NCBI GenBank assembly: GCA_951804985.1 | Contig: OX638130.1 | Coordinates: 114,837,593-114,901,592, forward strand | Reading direction: 5' to 3' | Origin: Dryomyza anilis | Lineage: Eukaryota; Arthropoda; Insecta; Diptera; Dryomyzidae | DNA: 64,000 bases | Shown here: positions 1 through 11,523 of the stretch, one piece after another | How the letters are laid out: each line of letters begins with the position of its first letter | Position numbering within the stretch: the stretch's first letter is position 1 | The notes under the pieces: generated by a model | What the model was told of the DNA's origin: nothing | What the model saw: only the letters and a program-made list of their open reading frames with translations | The model's database searches: none | Position numbers and translations under genes: made by a program

Positions 1-404
1 ACCATTCCCAAAAAAAAAATAATAATCGACCAAAAAAAAAAATAAATAATCGTAACTTTTTGAAAAAATAATTGTATACAAAATTGGTTGGACGACAAAA
101 ACCACGCACGGAATGTTCGAACTCACCATTTTCGAAAAAAAAAAAATATTCAACAAAAACATAATAATAACGCAATGTCCAATTTTCAAAAAAAAATTGA
201 AACAATTTTTGGACGACAACGCAATGGTCGAAATCACCAATTTAAAAAAAAAAACATCTTCGACAAAAACAACAAAGTTCGAAATCAACATTTTCCAACG
301 ACTAATTATGATGTTTCTCCAAGCAACAACAAACATTCTCTGTAAATTAGAACTATTAAATTGTCTGTCTACAAACATATAACTCTCAACCAGACTTTTA
401 TTTT
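1..404. repeat. A-rich low-complexity block with imperfect ~110-bp repeat
   Basis: Runs of A broken by short words such as GGACGACAA and TTCGAAAAAAAA. The word GGACGACAA followed by a TCGAA..TCACCA segment occurs twice (about 91-140 and 212-250), so this is a decayed tandem duplication. Both plus-strand open frames here are poly-lysine and asparagine products of the A runs and are not genes. Confidence 0.5.
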
Positions 405-1050
405 TATACCCTACACTAAGAGTGAAAGGGTATATTCAGTTTGGTACGCCGTTTGTAACACCCTGAAAAAAGCATCTCCGGTATGGAAAAGTATATATAT
501 TCTTGATCTAGGAGGTCATGCTGATCAAGAATGTCCGTCTGTCCGTCTGTCTGTCTGTCCTTCTGTCTGTCTGTTGAAATCACGATTACAGAAAAAGTGC
601 TAGAGCAATGAAACTTTAGATTTAGATTACTTATATATCTAAGCTGTCTGAACAAGAAAATTGGCATAATCGGTCTATTGTGACCTGAGAACCGATTACT
701 TATGTTCAAATACCTCATATAAAATTTACATCTACAAATCAAATTTACTGTATACGTGCTTAGGTAAACTTTTTTGGTCAAATATATATTGACAAAATCG
801 AAATTCGGTACACCTACCCATTTGTAAATATGGGTATCAAATGAAAGAAAATTCTTAAGGGATGGAAAGTTTGTAGTTATTTTTAGGATTCGAATACCCT
901 AGTGACCTATATACCACTTTGTATGGTAACCACACATATGTGTAGGGTATTTATAGTCGGCTTAGACCGACTATAATTTTGATAATCCTAACTATCATAA
1001 TAACACCTACTTTAAAATTTCCCATGTGATCTAACCTTCCCAACTGGTTT
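405..1050 (+). mobile_element. mini-me/DINE-1-like element, subfamily A, copy 1
   Basis: Non-autonomous dispersed repeat. It starts TATACCCTACACTAAGAGTG and folds at once with AAGGGTATA into a terminal hairpin. It then has the core TATATATTCTTGATC, a (GTCY)n tract at about 533-575, and near the right end GTGTAGGGTAT (inverse of the left end) followed by the hairpin TATAGTCGG-CTTAGA-CCGACTATA (952-975). It ends CCCAACTGGTTT. Other copies in the window define both ends. Assignment to the mini-me/DINE-1 (Helentron-associated) group rests on the GTCY tract, subterminal inverted repeats and 3' hairpin known for that group; no database comparison was possible. No coding capacity. Confidence 0.75.
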
Positions 1051-1303
1051 AAAATAAAACTTATCTCACAACCAAAGAGCTTTATTTTTTTAAATAAAAA
1101 ATATTTATCAACGAGGGAAATTTATATTTTTTGAAAAATATTATCTGATATCTAAAAATAAAAAAACATATTGTTCGAAAAAGAATAAGTTAAAAAAAAT
1201 GTTGGTTCGACAAAAATAACTTATTATTCGAATACAAATATTTCCAAAAAAGAAAAAAATTAAAAAAATTTTGTTCGATAGAAAAAAAAATATACAACAA
1301 ATA

Positions 1304-1337
1304 TACCCTTTCACTTTTAGTGTTGGGGTATAAAAAA
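1304..1337 (-). mobile_element. Solo 5' terminal hairpin of subfamily A mini-me element
   Basis: On the minus strand this reads TATACCCCAACACTAAAAGTG followed by AAAGGGTATA, the terminal hairpin of the subfamily A elements. It is not followed by the usual internal sequence. Either a severely truncated copy or an aborted insertion. Confidence 0.55.
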
Positions 1338-2425
1338 GAAATTTCAATACCCTTTTTATAAAACTAAAATTCGAACATATACTTTAAATCATATTCAAAC
1401 AATCTCAAGTTTAAATAACCACATCTTTTATTAGCAAATATCTCTAATATCCCCTATTGCCATCTTCACACAACCGTACCAATCCATATCACATATATCC
1501 CATATCCATATCATCCCATTTCAAAAGCACTACTCCAACGCGTATCTATTCACACTTACCACACAACACACACTCACATTAAGTGCTCTACGACTTTGAT
1601 CCCTTGCCGTAACCGCAACTTAACAAATTTCTCGTAATCTTCTGCCCAGCTGGAAATTATGACAAAACTTTAGTGCGTACAAAAGCAACAAATTATCAGT
1701 ATAAATATCAATAAAAGATTAGTCAAACAACGTCAGCCGCAAAAACCACCCACCAAACTACTAAAACGTAAAATACTTTATGAACTTTTTCACATTAGAT
1801 GAAAAGACAACTAGGATGCGGACGACGAAGGTTGACTCAACAGACCGAAGGTTGTGCAAAGTTTTGTGAGGACAGGATGAAAATGCTGACAAGCAACATC
1901 ACATTCAATGATGAGAAACCAAATATAGCAAATATAGAAAAAACCAACTTTGGTTTATTTAGACGCCGCAAAAAAACCTAATAAAAGTGGGGAAGCCTAA
2001 TCAATTTGCTTGAAATGACGTCTCTAATCTATAAAAGCACAGAAACTATTATTTTTAGCAAATATATTTTGAGGTTATAAAATATTATTAAATGAATCGT
2101 TATTTTCAAGATTGACCCTATTAAACTTTGCTTAAAATATTCAAAACATCTTGAAATAAACTTTCAACCATTAGTTGGTTAATGCTTTAGAGCAGATTTA
2201 TTTCTGGAGCAGAATGCTGTGTCCGTAAATTGGCTGGGACGACTATGTGTTCGGTCGTCCATTGAAAAATGCGTATTTCCTATGAAATTGCAAATTAGTT
2301 TGCCAAACGGAAATTAAACATCCGCCATAAAATACAGACAGACGCAAGCACGCACCAAAGGATATGGGATCAAAGGACATTTACCAAGTGACAAACGAAC
2401 CCCCCAAAACACAAAAAATGTACAC
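1338..2425. other. Unassigned AT-rich non-coding sequence
   Basis: About 1.1 kb with no recognised repeat. It contains a CA-rich stretch (1540-1580) and a 60-codon plus-strand frame (1799-1981) that is basic, low in hydrophobic residues and resembles no family I know. Nothing else is supported. Confidence 0.4.
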
Positions 2426-2556
2426 ATTAAAAAAAAATCTTCAATATGATGAATTTTCACCAACTACCAGATGCATTTCTTAACCAACTACCAGATTCAT
2501 CATATTGATACCACCGTTCATTAAACGACATATTAATGAATGGATTCATTATATTA

Positions 2557-3788
2557 GGACTGCGTCGAATAAAATTGTCCGCTACAAAAATGAAAAAATC
2601 TAGAAATCTTGTAATCGAATTTTTATAGAATAAAATATTTGATTTTGCAAATTATTTTTAGATTAAAAAAAATATAAAAAACCAGAAATTAATATTTTTT
2701 AATAAAAAGTTTTAATTTTTCCGGAACCCCTTCCATTAATGTTGTAATGTTAGTGTCCGACACCCTCACAGCTGGTGTAGACCACTTTCTTTTAAAGTCT
2801 TGAAGGTCTTTGGCCACTTTTTTTTGTTGTCTTCATCTCCCTTTTTACTAAAGCCCAGTATCTCTCAATCGGCCTGAGTTCTGGACAGTTTGGTGGATTG
2901 GCTTCTCTAGGCACCAAAATCACTGCATTTTGTTGGATCCACTCTAAGGCCGTTTTGCTGTAGTGACATGAAGCGAGATCAGGCCAAAAAAATGTGGACA
3001 CTTCATGTGGGCGTGAAAATGGAAGCAATCTCTTTTGCAAGCATTCCTTCACATATATTTCGCTATTAATTGTACCCGATGTCACGAATGAGCTGCTCAT
3101 TTTTCCACAACTGCAAATTGCCTGCCAAACAAGGAATTACTTTGGGAATTTTGTCATTTTTTTTTATTTGAATTTTTCAGCGACATTTCCTCGAGAATCG
3201 GCTGTATAAAATACCGGCCCAGGTAGCTGAGAAAAGTCCGCTAAAACATAAGTTTCGTCGTCCATTATGCAGCAATCGAATTTTTAAAAAAATCTTGGTT
3301 CAGCTTTTTAGCTAGTTGTTTTGCGGTTTCATTCTTGACGGCATTTCTATCCGGAACTTTTTGGACCTTGTATGTCTTCAGCCAAGCTTCTTTCTTAGTC
3401 CTGCGCCCGAAAGATTCTGAGCAATCCGCCTTTCTCGCCAATTTCCTTCCGGATATGCTTGGATCTTTCTTTAAAATATTCACAACCTTCTTCGACTTTT
3501 CACGATCATGTGGGCCTTTTTTTACCAGAACCTTTCTTCCGATCAATACTCAGGTCTTCCTTAAAGCGGTTCATAACGCGAGAAATGGTCTTAGGGTTAG
3601 CCCCTACCTCCTTGGCAATTTTTTTAAAAGACCAACTAGGTTGTTTTTGAAAAATTGTCTATATACTAACACAAATTAATTTCTGCCATTTAATTCAGAG
3701 CTACTATGATCAAATTTTTTTAATTTGAATCTTGCAATAGCACATTATGGGAAGATATGTAACGGACAATTTTATTCGACGCAGTCGT
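2557..3788 (-). mobile_element. Tc1/mariner-superfamily transposon (DD37E-like), inactive
   Basis: Terminal inverted repeats match over about 28 bp: GACTGCGTCGAATAAAATTG.. at 2558-2585 against its inverse at 3759-3786. TA dinucleotides (2555-2556, 3789-3790) flank it, as expected of this superfamily. The length, about 1.2 kb, is normal for mariner-type elements. It carries a broken transposase on the minus strand and is nested inside an older AT-rich MITE. Confidence 0.88.
2700..3690 (-). pseudogene. Broken mariner-type transposase (DD37E signature)
   Basis: Transposases of this family cut and paste their own element in the nucleus. From the 5' side (high coordinates) the remains are: a helix-turn-helix-like segment containing SGRKLARKADCSE (3546-3265); after a frame change, MDDETYV (from 3264), which supplies the first catalytic Asp; then WPDLASCHYS with the second Asp; and NPPNCPELRPIERYWALVK with the catalytic Glu. 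I count 37 residues between second Asp and Glu, which points to the DD37E branch. Two in-frame stops lie between MDDETYV and the second Asp (about 3140-3180), and a frame change at an A run near 2820 separates the C-terminal part (about 2820-2700). The gene is dead. Order and motifs leave little doubt about the family; the exact subfamily is less certain. Confidence 0.88.
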
Positions 3789-4435
3789 TATATGAACAAA
3801 GTATTCAATACAATGAATTTAAATTGTCATATTGATAATTTTGTTCATAATATTTTTTCAAAAAAAAATTTTTTTTGATTAAATAATTCGAAAAAGAAGT
3901 TTTGTAAAAATGTTATTTAAAGAATAACAAAAAAAAAAATTATCGAAAAAAAATATTGTTCCAAAAAAAATTGTTCGAAAAAAAATTTTGTTTTCGAAAA
4001 AATATATTTTACATATATATAAAGTTGTAATTATAATAAAAATATTATAAAACATTTAACTAATTTATACATGTCGAGCACGCATTATATAAGAAATAAC
4101 ACACAAGAACTACTTGAGAACTGAGAAGTACGGCAAAAAATGAACGAAAAAAAAATATTTTGATAGAAATTTGGTTTAATGAACAGCGTTCTTCAATATG
4201 AAGAACATATATGTTGTATTTTATATTTTGGTTCATTAAAATGATGAAACGTATTCTTCACATACATCATATTGAAGAACACTTTTTCAACCGTTACCAA
4301 GGGTTCTTCAAATTTATGATAACATTCATAACAATAATGGCGTTAGTCATTAATATTATGAATGTTTCTTCAATAAAATGAATCATGGTTTAAAGAACGG
4401 AATTCATCAATATGATGTAAATTTTTTTTTCTGTG

Positions 4436-5921
4436 TAGACACAAAATGGCTCCGACGAACGATACGCACAACGTAGTTGGTAAAAAGCAAAATGTTTTTG
4501 TATCGTAAAATTCATTAGAAAAGTTTCTATACATGTGCCGAAACATAAAACCCCGCTTTTCAAAACTACACCCCAAACATTATAAAGACGTGGCATATAA
4601 TAAACTCTACAAAAAGTTTTACTACAGTTTCGAATTTCAGGTGTTACCATTTTTGTCCTGCTCACAACTTTTTATTTGGTTTAACAAATTAAAAAAGATG
4701 TGCGACACACGTTTTGCAAATATTAGTTGAAAATGTTTTAATGAAAACTGATAATTAGTTTAGTTTAAAATTTGTGTTAAACTATTTTATTTCAACTTTT
4801 TGCGTCATTATGCGCCACAGGTAACAGAGACATAAACGAAAAAGACACGCACAGCAGCAAAAGGCCCAAAGGGCACAAAATGTCACAAGGTGTTTTAATG
4901 ACACAGCAAAGCATGGATGGAGATTCCCAAAAAAGAATAAAAACGACAAAAAAAACCACTTTGTCGCAATTCAGTCGGTGAATCATTAAAAAGAGATTTT
5001 TTGTGTGATTTTTTGGAATTCTTATTTTGCAGCATGATTTTGCAATAAGTAAAGTGGACAAAAATCGTTTTTGCTTGTAACACAGCAACTGAAAGTAAAA
5101 ATAAGTGAAAGCTAAAAAAAATTACGTTTAAAATTTATAGTATTTTCACGTATCTACTCGGTATAACGTAGAATAATTTAGTCAAATACCATAGGAAAAT
5201 CCTACGCTATACGTAGCGCTGTGTCCTTTTGAAATTTATTTTATTTGAGAATGTTTTTTTTACATATATCCAGTTCCAAGTATCTGCATCCCAGCATCTA
5301 TATTCAGAGTTCTATTTAATGTCTGTCTGTTGTTGGTGAAGCACGTTTTAATAGAGGTCACCCGCAATTAACCTTGTGCGATATTTTAAATTCCCAATTA
5401 AAAACATTTGAAAAAAAAAACACACACACAAAAACTCTACAAAAACCCACTTCATACATTTTTTTTTTCGTTGGTTTCGTTCAGCAAAGCAAACAAACCA
5501 AGGCCGCACGAAAACTGTAAGGACTACACAGCATGGATATAAAACAGATGACTAGCACTAACATCATTTGCAGTGTCCTTGGCAAATGAAAGAGAGTATC
5601 ACGTGTACATGACAAGTATCTATTATATGCGAATTAATTAGAGGATAACTAAATACTAAACTAAATAAATAAGTTGTAAGGAACGAGGCTGTTTATATTG
5701 AAATTTTACTTAAATTCATGATTTTTATTTCAGTTGGATTTTATCTGACCTATATTGTAGAAATGGTTAATTTTTGATTTTTTTTAATTTTACAACTTAC
5801 GTTGAATATAAATAGAATCGGAAAATAGTAAATTACGATTTCTCTTAGAATCAGATGTCTATTTTAGAGATTGTCGCATGAAATATAATTTGAACCCCTA
5901 CAGTAAAAAGGTATTCGTATA
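4436..5921. other. Unassigned non-coding sequence
   Basis: About 1.5 kb without a recognisable gene or repeat. Both strands have only short frames, some overlapping (4370-4730, 4792-5088), that are rich in Phe and Cys and look like chance translations of A/T runs. Short CA and poly-T tracts at 5410-5470. Confidence 0.4.
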
Positions 5922-6350
5922 CACAGAAAAAACATTCATCAATATGATGAATTTATTTATGGATATTATGAATTGTCCGTTTCCGTTCATTAAATGACAT
6001 ATTGATGAATTCATTCATTATATATATGAACTTATTCATACTATCGAACATCACAGTGAAGAACGAAATATTCAATACAATGAATTTGAATCATCAAATT
6101 AATGAATATAATTATTATATCTATGAATAAATTATGATGTATATGTATGTCGTATTTTATGTATTTGTTCATTGGTATGATGAAACGTATTCTTCACATA
6201 CATTTCATCATATAAAAGAACACTTTTATGATAGATATCAAGCGTTTATCATATTTATGATCGTATTCATAACATTGATGTCGTTATTCAATACAATGAA
6301 TCATGGTTTGAAGAACAGAATTCATCAATCATGATGTGTATTTTATGTGA
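5922..6350 (+). mobile_element. AT-rich 'ATGATGAA' MITE, copy a
   Basis: Starts CACAGAAAAAACATTCATC and contains TTCATCAATATGATGAA words in both orientations, with the phrases GTTCATTAAATGACATATTG and CATCATATAAAAGAACAC shared with copies b and e. The far end, ATTCATCAATCATGATGTG, matches the inner part of the terminal repeat of copy b. The 66-codon frame inside it is a repeat translation, not a gene. Confidence 0.7.
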
Positions 6351-6561
6351 GAAGTAGTAAACCTTTTCTATATCAAAATATTGATATCTTTAGGATATTT
6401 TATACAGACCCAAATAATAATTTTAATGATACACGATATGGCTTTCAATACATAAATTCCAAACAATAGTATACATTAATACAATTAATTAAAAAAGAAT
6501 TCTACGTCATAACAAGACCCATTACAAGATTAGAGGGTGATGCGGTCATGAGCATTCCAAC

Positions 6562-7374
6562 TAGAGATGTGCGCGTGTCTTTTTCGAAATCTGAGTTCGT
6601 GCGTGCAAATTTTCGTGCGTGCTAGTTGCTGTCGTTTTTTTTTTTCGTTTCTACTCCAATTAAAAAAACCATTTACTTCCAGCATCAGAAAATACAAAAT
6701 TCGTGGTATTTTAACCAGGGACAAACACACTTTGGAATGTCGGTTCCAAACAAACGGTTCTTTGCGGTCCCCTACAGGTTCCGATTCCATAGAGATTCCG
6801 ATTCAGAGAATAAAACAGTACCAAAGTTAATTTTTAAATTATTTATAATAAGGGACCGTAAAGAACCGGTACTGGTATCGATTTAAAAAAATGTGTAGAA
6901 TCGGAAGTCATATATTTTTTTTGGTTGGAAACGGAATCGGAACCAGAATCGCTATTTTTTAAATCTTAGAACGAGAACCGGCACCGATATTCCAAGGGTT
7001 TTATTCCCTCGCTGGGACCGCAAAGAGGCAAAATTGTAACCGGAACCGTTTAGATTTTTGGAACCGGAACCGTCATTAAAAAATGTGTGCAACCGGAATC
7101 GGAACCCATATAATTTATTTGGTTGAAACAGGAATCGGAACCGCAATTTTAAAAATCTTAGAACCAGAACCGATATTCTGAAGGGTTTTAGTCCCTGTTT
7201 ATAATATTATTGTTCAAGTTTTGTCTAGTTTTTCATGTGATTCCGAGTTTTTTTCTTGTTTTTCGTGTCTTTCTATATCCCGTGTTTTATCGTGCTTCTC
7301 GTGCGTGCCTTTAAATTTAGTCGTCGGGCTCGTGCTCGTGCGTGCCATCAAAAACAGGCATGCGCCCATCTCTA
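6562..7374. mobile_element. hAT-like non-autonomous element with diverged 8-bp TSD
   Basis: Left end TAGAGATGTGCGCGTG and right end inverse TAGAGATGGGCGCATG form terminal inverted repeats. Flanking octamers ATTCCAAC (6554-6561) and ATTCATAC (7375-7382) agree at 6 of 8 positions and fit the hAT pattern with T at position 2 and A at position 7. The subterminal parts carry repeated CGTGCGTG words. The interior holds a second element (6714-7199). No transposase frame remains. Confidence 0.65.
6714..7199. mobile_element. Nested CAGGGAC-ended element with GGAACCGG repeats
   Basis: Bounded by CAGGGACAAA and its inverse (GTCCCTG at about 7189-7197). The interior repeats GGAACCGG/GGAATCGG words, and about 190 bp is tandemly duplicated: AAATCTTAGAAC recurs at about 6960 and 7153, each followed by GGGTTTTAKTCCCT. 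Target duplication is not clear. Looks like a second non-autonomous DNA element inserted in the first. Confidence 0.5.
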
Positions 7375-8264
7375 ATTCATACCTTAATAGGGTAAATTAT
7401 AAAACTATCTAAACAGATGCCGCTTTCTCTGTTATAGAATATAACAAATCTATATTAAATAAGTAAACTTGTTGCTCACATATAACAATTTACATTCATT
7501 TTTTCTATATTTTGTACTTATTATGTTTTTAATAATCATTAATTTATGATTATTAAAAATGATTTATAGTGAAAGAAATATATTACACAATTGAATAAAC
7601 AAATGCTTTCTAATTAGCGATTTTCATTAAGTCCTTTCATTAGGCATTTCCTGGAAAAATCATATATATTTTTCTGAGAAAAAAATATTATTTTTCTACT
7701 ATTAACTTTATTTGTCTCCAATGTATTAATATTATCTTTTTGTGCTCATTAATAATAAATACAAAAAAAAACAAAAAATATATTATTATTTTTTTATCCC
7801 GTATCATATTCTGCACAAAAGAAATACTATCAATGCCAGATTACAAAACAAGAACGTTAGCGAAAAATGCCAAGGATTCACTTTATCGCTCATAAGCTCA
7901 ATTTACACTGACAAAAAAATGTATAGTAATTCGTACTTCAATCATAGTTTGTATTAAAAAACAAAAAACAATTTATAATATATATGAATACTGAGCAGCA
8001 ATGTTTGATTCATTATATAACATACATTTGTTATTTTTAAACTCTGATTCATTTATTGCAATCATAAATTTAATTTCCTTTGATTTTCTGCCATCTCTTT
8101 AGAGTTCACAATTGATTTGTATATTATTTCATAATTAATTCTTGCTTAAAATTTGTGCCTTCTCAAAATATTGTCTGTTATATATATTTTCCTTTAATAT
8201 TATTTAATCGTTTAGTTTACATAAAATCAAACATTTAAAAAATCGAAAAAACAAAAAATTTATC
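7375..8264. other. AT-rich sequence, nothing recognised
   Basis: About 890 bp of A/T-rich sequence with no inverted repeats, tandem arrays or plausible coding frames. Confidence 0.4.
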
Positions 8265-8905
8265 TTACACTGATATTATATAAAACCATTCATAATATTG
8301 ATAACTACAAAACATCAATGTTATGAATTCATTATCACTTTGATGAATAACCGAAAAAGTGTTCTTCAATATGATGAAGTGTATGTGAAGTATAAGTTTC
8401 ATCATATTAATGAACAAATACATAAATATAACATATATATACATCAAATTGAAGAATGTTGTTCATCAATTCAAATTTTAATCAATATATTTTTTGTTCA
8501 TTTTTTGCGATACTTCTCAAGTACATTTTGTATGCTGTAAAAAATTATGACTTTTTTTCGAAAAAAAAAAAAAAAATTAAACATTTTTTTTATAGAAAAA
8601 CAATATTTTTTTTTATGTTGTAAAAAAATATTTAAAATTTGTTTTTCGAAAAGAACATTTTTTTTCGAAAAACAATTTTTGTCGTTCAAACATTTTTTTC
8701 CAACTATTTTTTTAGCGACAAATTCTCTTTTTACGAAATTTTTTTGAAATAAATTTTGTTTGTACAAAAAATATATATTTTTTGAACCTTAGTTTGTAAG
8801 GATTTTTTTTCGAATTTTGTATTAAAGAATTTTTTTCTTTGTATATATGTTGAAATAATAAATTGAATTTATAACATTTATTATATTTTTTTTGCAGTGT
8901 ACACT
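8265..8905 (+). mobile_element. AT-rich 'ATGATGAA' MITE, copy c
   Basis: The left half (8280-8500) is collinear with copies d, e and f: CATTCATAATATTGATAACTAC, GTGTTCTTCAATATGATGAA, AACAAATACATAAATATAAC. The right half is a poly-A/T region with TTCGAAAAAA words. The right limit is estimated. Confidence 0.6.
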
Positions 8906-9438
8906 GTGGTAGTTTTTGTCTCTGTTACTTTCTCAGTTTTTCTCTTAAATTATGGCTAAATTATTTGGTCCCAATTTTGGTTGGTTTTGGTGTGATATTT
9001 GGGCAGCAGTGCTGTGCTGCTGCTTTTGTTAAATATGAGGTTAAGATAATGGAATATACCATTGTGCGCAAAGTCATGTAAATGCAACGCTTAGCAATAT
9101 TAGCTTTTGGGATTAAATGGACTCTTTGTGATTGCATTAACACATTTCTTCTTTAAGGAAAATAGCATAATTTATTTTGTTTGTGTTTCATTTTGTAGTA
9201 AGAGAATTGGTATGTGTTTCTACAATTTGGATTTTTAATATTTTAGTGTAATATTTTAGTTTAAGTGAACCAAAGACTTTCTACAAATATCCTGCGAAAC
9301 TATATCTGTAAAATGGGTACTATAATTTTAATAATTAATATCTTAAAATATATACGGAAATACGTAATTTTTAGAAAATTTAAATATTAAACGTAAAAAT
9401 GGTTTACAGTGATATACAAATATCAATCATCCCATAAT

Positions 9439-9924
9439 ACACACAAAAAATATAACCAAAAAAAATATAACCAATGTGATGAAACTACCAGTATTCATCA
9501 CATTAATGATTTCATTCATTGAACTAAAATCGTATTTTTTCAATGTTTTTCACTTTTAATATTTTATATAACATCAAATTTCAAAAAGAAAATTGTCTCC
9601 ATTTACACATTTATGTATTTATAATTCTTGTAAGATTTATGATATTTAAATTAATGTGGTTTGATGAGCAAAATTCATCAATATGATGTACATTATTCAT
9701 TAATATGATGAAATGGAGTCTTCGCATAATTAGCAATTAAATATTATAACTCGTATAAGAATTATAAATACATAAATGTGTAAATGGAGACAAATTTGTG
9801 TTTAAAATTTGATGTTAAAAAAAATATTGAAAATGAAAAACATTTAAAAAATACGATTTTTGAAATCATCAGTATAATGAATTCTGGTAGTTGGTGAAAT
9901 TTTTGGTAATATTTTTTTGTGTGT
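9439..9924. mobile_element. Foldback element (long inverted repeat, ~210-bp arms)
   Basis: Begins ACACACAAAAAATAT and ends with the inverse, ATATTTTTTTGTGTGT. The arms match along most of their length, for example GTCTCCATTTACACATTTATG near 9592 against its inverse near 9776-9796. A central loop of about 60 bp contains TTCATCAATATGATG. The right arm shares the phrase CACCAACTACCAGA with the end of the MITE at 2426, so the two families are related. Confidence 0.8.
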
Positions 9925-9935
9925 ACCTTTCCATA

Positions 9936-9962
9936 AAATGCTAAATTAACTTAGCATTTTTT
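9936..9962. other. Perfect short hairpin
   Basis: AAAATGCTAA and its inverse TTAGCATTTT are separated by six bases. It follows the foldback element directly. Function unknown. Confidence 0.5.
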
Positions 9963-10039
9963 TTTAATATTATTCAATTTTTGATTCGCTATTGCTGAAT
10001 ATGCTTACTACCAAATCTTGGTCCCGTTCATACCCAAAA

Positions 10040-10069
10040 TCTATATATATAAAACTCTTGGTCCGTCTT

Positions 10070-10102
<33 letters not shown>

Positions 10103-10956
10103 ATGTCTGTTTGTTCCAGCATCACGTCTAAACCGCTGAACCGATTTAACTGAAATTTTGCCACAGTATACTAAGGAGTCCGGACATAACTCAGCACATA
10201 CACAATCTAAAAAGATGAAACAAAAACTTAAATTCACCACACTAAAACTCACCACACTAAAACCCATCACACTAAAACTCACCACAATAAAACTCACCAC
10301 GCTAAAACTCACCACACTAAAAACTCACCACACCAAAACTCACCACACTAAAACTCACCACACTAAAACTCACCACACTAAAAATTCACCACACTAAAAC
10401 TCACCACACTAAAACTCACCATACTAAAAACTCACCACACCGAAACTCACCACACTAAAACTCACCACACTAAAACTCACCGCACCAAAACTCACCACAA
10501 TAAAACTCACCACACTAAAACTCACCACACCAAAACTCACCACACTAAAACACACCACACTAAAACTCACTACACTAAAAATTCAACACACTAAAACTTC
10601 CCACATTAAAACTAACTACACTAAAACTTCTACTGGGAAAAACTCTACGGGGAAAATTTCTACCGGGAAGAATTCTACGGTAAAGCGTTCTATGGGGAAG
10701 AATTTTACGGCGAAGATTTCTACTGGGAAGAATTCTACGGCGAAATATTCTACTGTCTGAATTGTCTTTGAGAAAAGTTGTTTTGGCGGAGAATTAGTAT
10801 TTGGTTACTACATTTATAAAACCAATAAAAACATCCACAGCGAAGCACGGGTCCCTGATATAAAATATAATAATAATGTTTTTTTATATTAATAAAATCG
10901 CTTTATATCTATGAATTCACAAAATCTTGGCACGAGTCGTGCACGGGTCCAGCTAG
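10040..10956 (+). mobile_element. Non-autonomous canonical Helitron, copy 1
   Basis: Starts TCTATATATATAAAAC directly after an A. Ends in the hairpin GCAC-GAGTC-GTGC (10930-10942), then ACGGGTCCAG and CTAG, directly before a T. These are the canonical Helitron ends (5'-TC, 3' hairpin plus CTRR, A|T target). Inside, in order: a (GTCY)n tract (10069-10103), a 15-bp minisatellite (10233-10630), a block repeating GGGAAGAATTCTACGG (10625-10755), and a segment shared with copy 2 ending CGAAGCACGGGTCCCTG. No Rep/helicase gene, so it would depend on an autonomous partner. Confidence 0.88.
10233..10630 (+). repeat. 15-bp minisatellite inside Helitron copy 1
   Basis: About 26 tandem units of CACCACACTAAAACT with occasional one-base insertions. 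The same unit occurs in Helitron copy 2, where it is shorter and more diverged (56870-57090). The plus-strand frame of TTLKLTT repeats is only its translation. Confidence 0.9.
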
Positions 10957-11459
10957 TTATATATAAAAATGTAAAACGAAATCAATGCATTTCCATTCAA
11001 TACCTGATACTATTATAAATCAACAAAAAAATAAGCCCAAAGTGTCGAATTATAAATAAAATATTTATTTACATTGAGAATTAAGCAATTAAGTGTATAA
11101 TTAATAAATTAAATTATCAATAAAACACTTGCGTTATTATAGAAACATTGTATTACGACGATGTTATTAAACATATTAACTAAATGGTTCAGTGCTCTTT
11201 TATATTAATTTATTTTATAATGCTATGCAATTAAATAAATCACATGCAAATTAACATAAATTTGTTTATAGTATAAATACTATAAATATTTTAAATTAAA
11301 GCAATTTCCGTTAGTGCTAATAACAAATAACGCATAATCGACAAAGGACGGAAGGAAATGTGTTATAAAATGCTTAATTAAACATACCTTTTATTATATT
11401 CTTTACGCATTTAATTCTGATAATGATGATGACGATGACCCATTAAACAGTTGTCCAAA
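10957..11459. other. AT-rich sequence downstream of the micropeptide exon
   Basis: No repeat family recognised. On the minus strand it lies beyond the proposed poly(A) signal. Contains a short CAT/GAT-type run (11420-11440). Confidence 0.4.
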
Positions 11460-11465
11460 TTTATT
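11460..11465 (-). terminator. Candidate poly(A) signal AATAAA
   Basis: AATAAA on the minus strand, about 60 bases after the stop of the 40-codon frame at 11524. It is the first good signal after that stop. In such AT-rich DNA the hexamer alone is weak evidence. Confidence 0.4.
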
Positions 11466-11523
11466 AATTGATTTTTGTTGCTGTTGTTTTGTTTGCATAA
11501 CACATATACACTATACACCACAT

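Larger units (their letters stand above)
2426..4435 (-). mobile_element. AT-rich 'ATGATGAA' MITE, copy b, interrupted by a Tc1/mariner element
   Basis: Its right end reads TTCATCAATATGATG..TTTTTTTCTGTG, the inverse of the CACAGAAAAAA ends of other copies. Internally it repeats the word TTCTTCAATATGATGAA and its inverse. It is collinear, in reverse orientation, with the copy at 13262-14062. The mariner element at 2557-3788 splits the phrases TTCATTATAT and ATATGAACAAAGTATTC, which belong together in related copies. The middle is poly-A/T rich. No protein is encoded by the MITE itself. Confidence 0.7.

Noticed and set aside
416..781. 121-residue minus frame, with close relatives at 16876-17169 and 51702-52034
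   Set aside because: The similarity between the three frames follows from shared mini-me sequence; the STDRQKDRQTD part is the GTCY tract. No sign of coding constraint.
1799..1981. 60-codon basic frame starting MKRQLGCGRRR
   Set aside because: No splice sites, no motif, short; expected by chance in this length of sequence.
10069..10103. CRISPR-like regular repeats (GTCY tracts and minisatellites)
   Set aside because: No constant repeats with unique spacers; these are microsatellites and minisatellites in a fly-type genome.
10158..10397. Plus-strand TTLKLTT-repeat protein
   Set aside because: Translation of the 15-bp minisatellite inside the Helitron.
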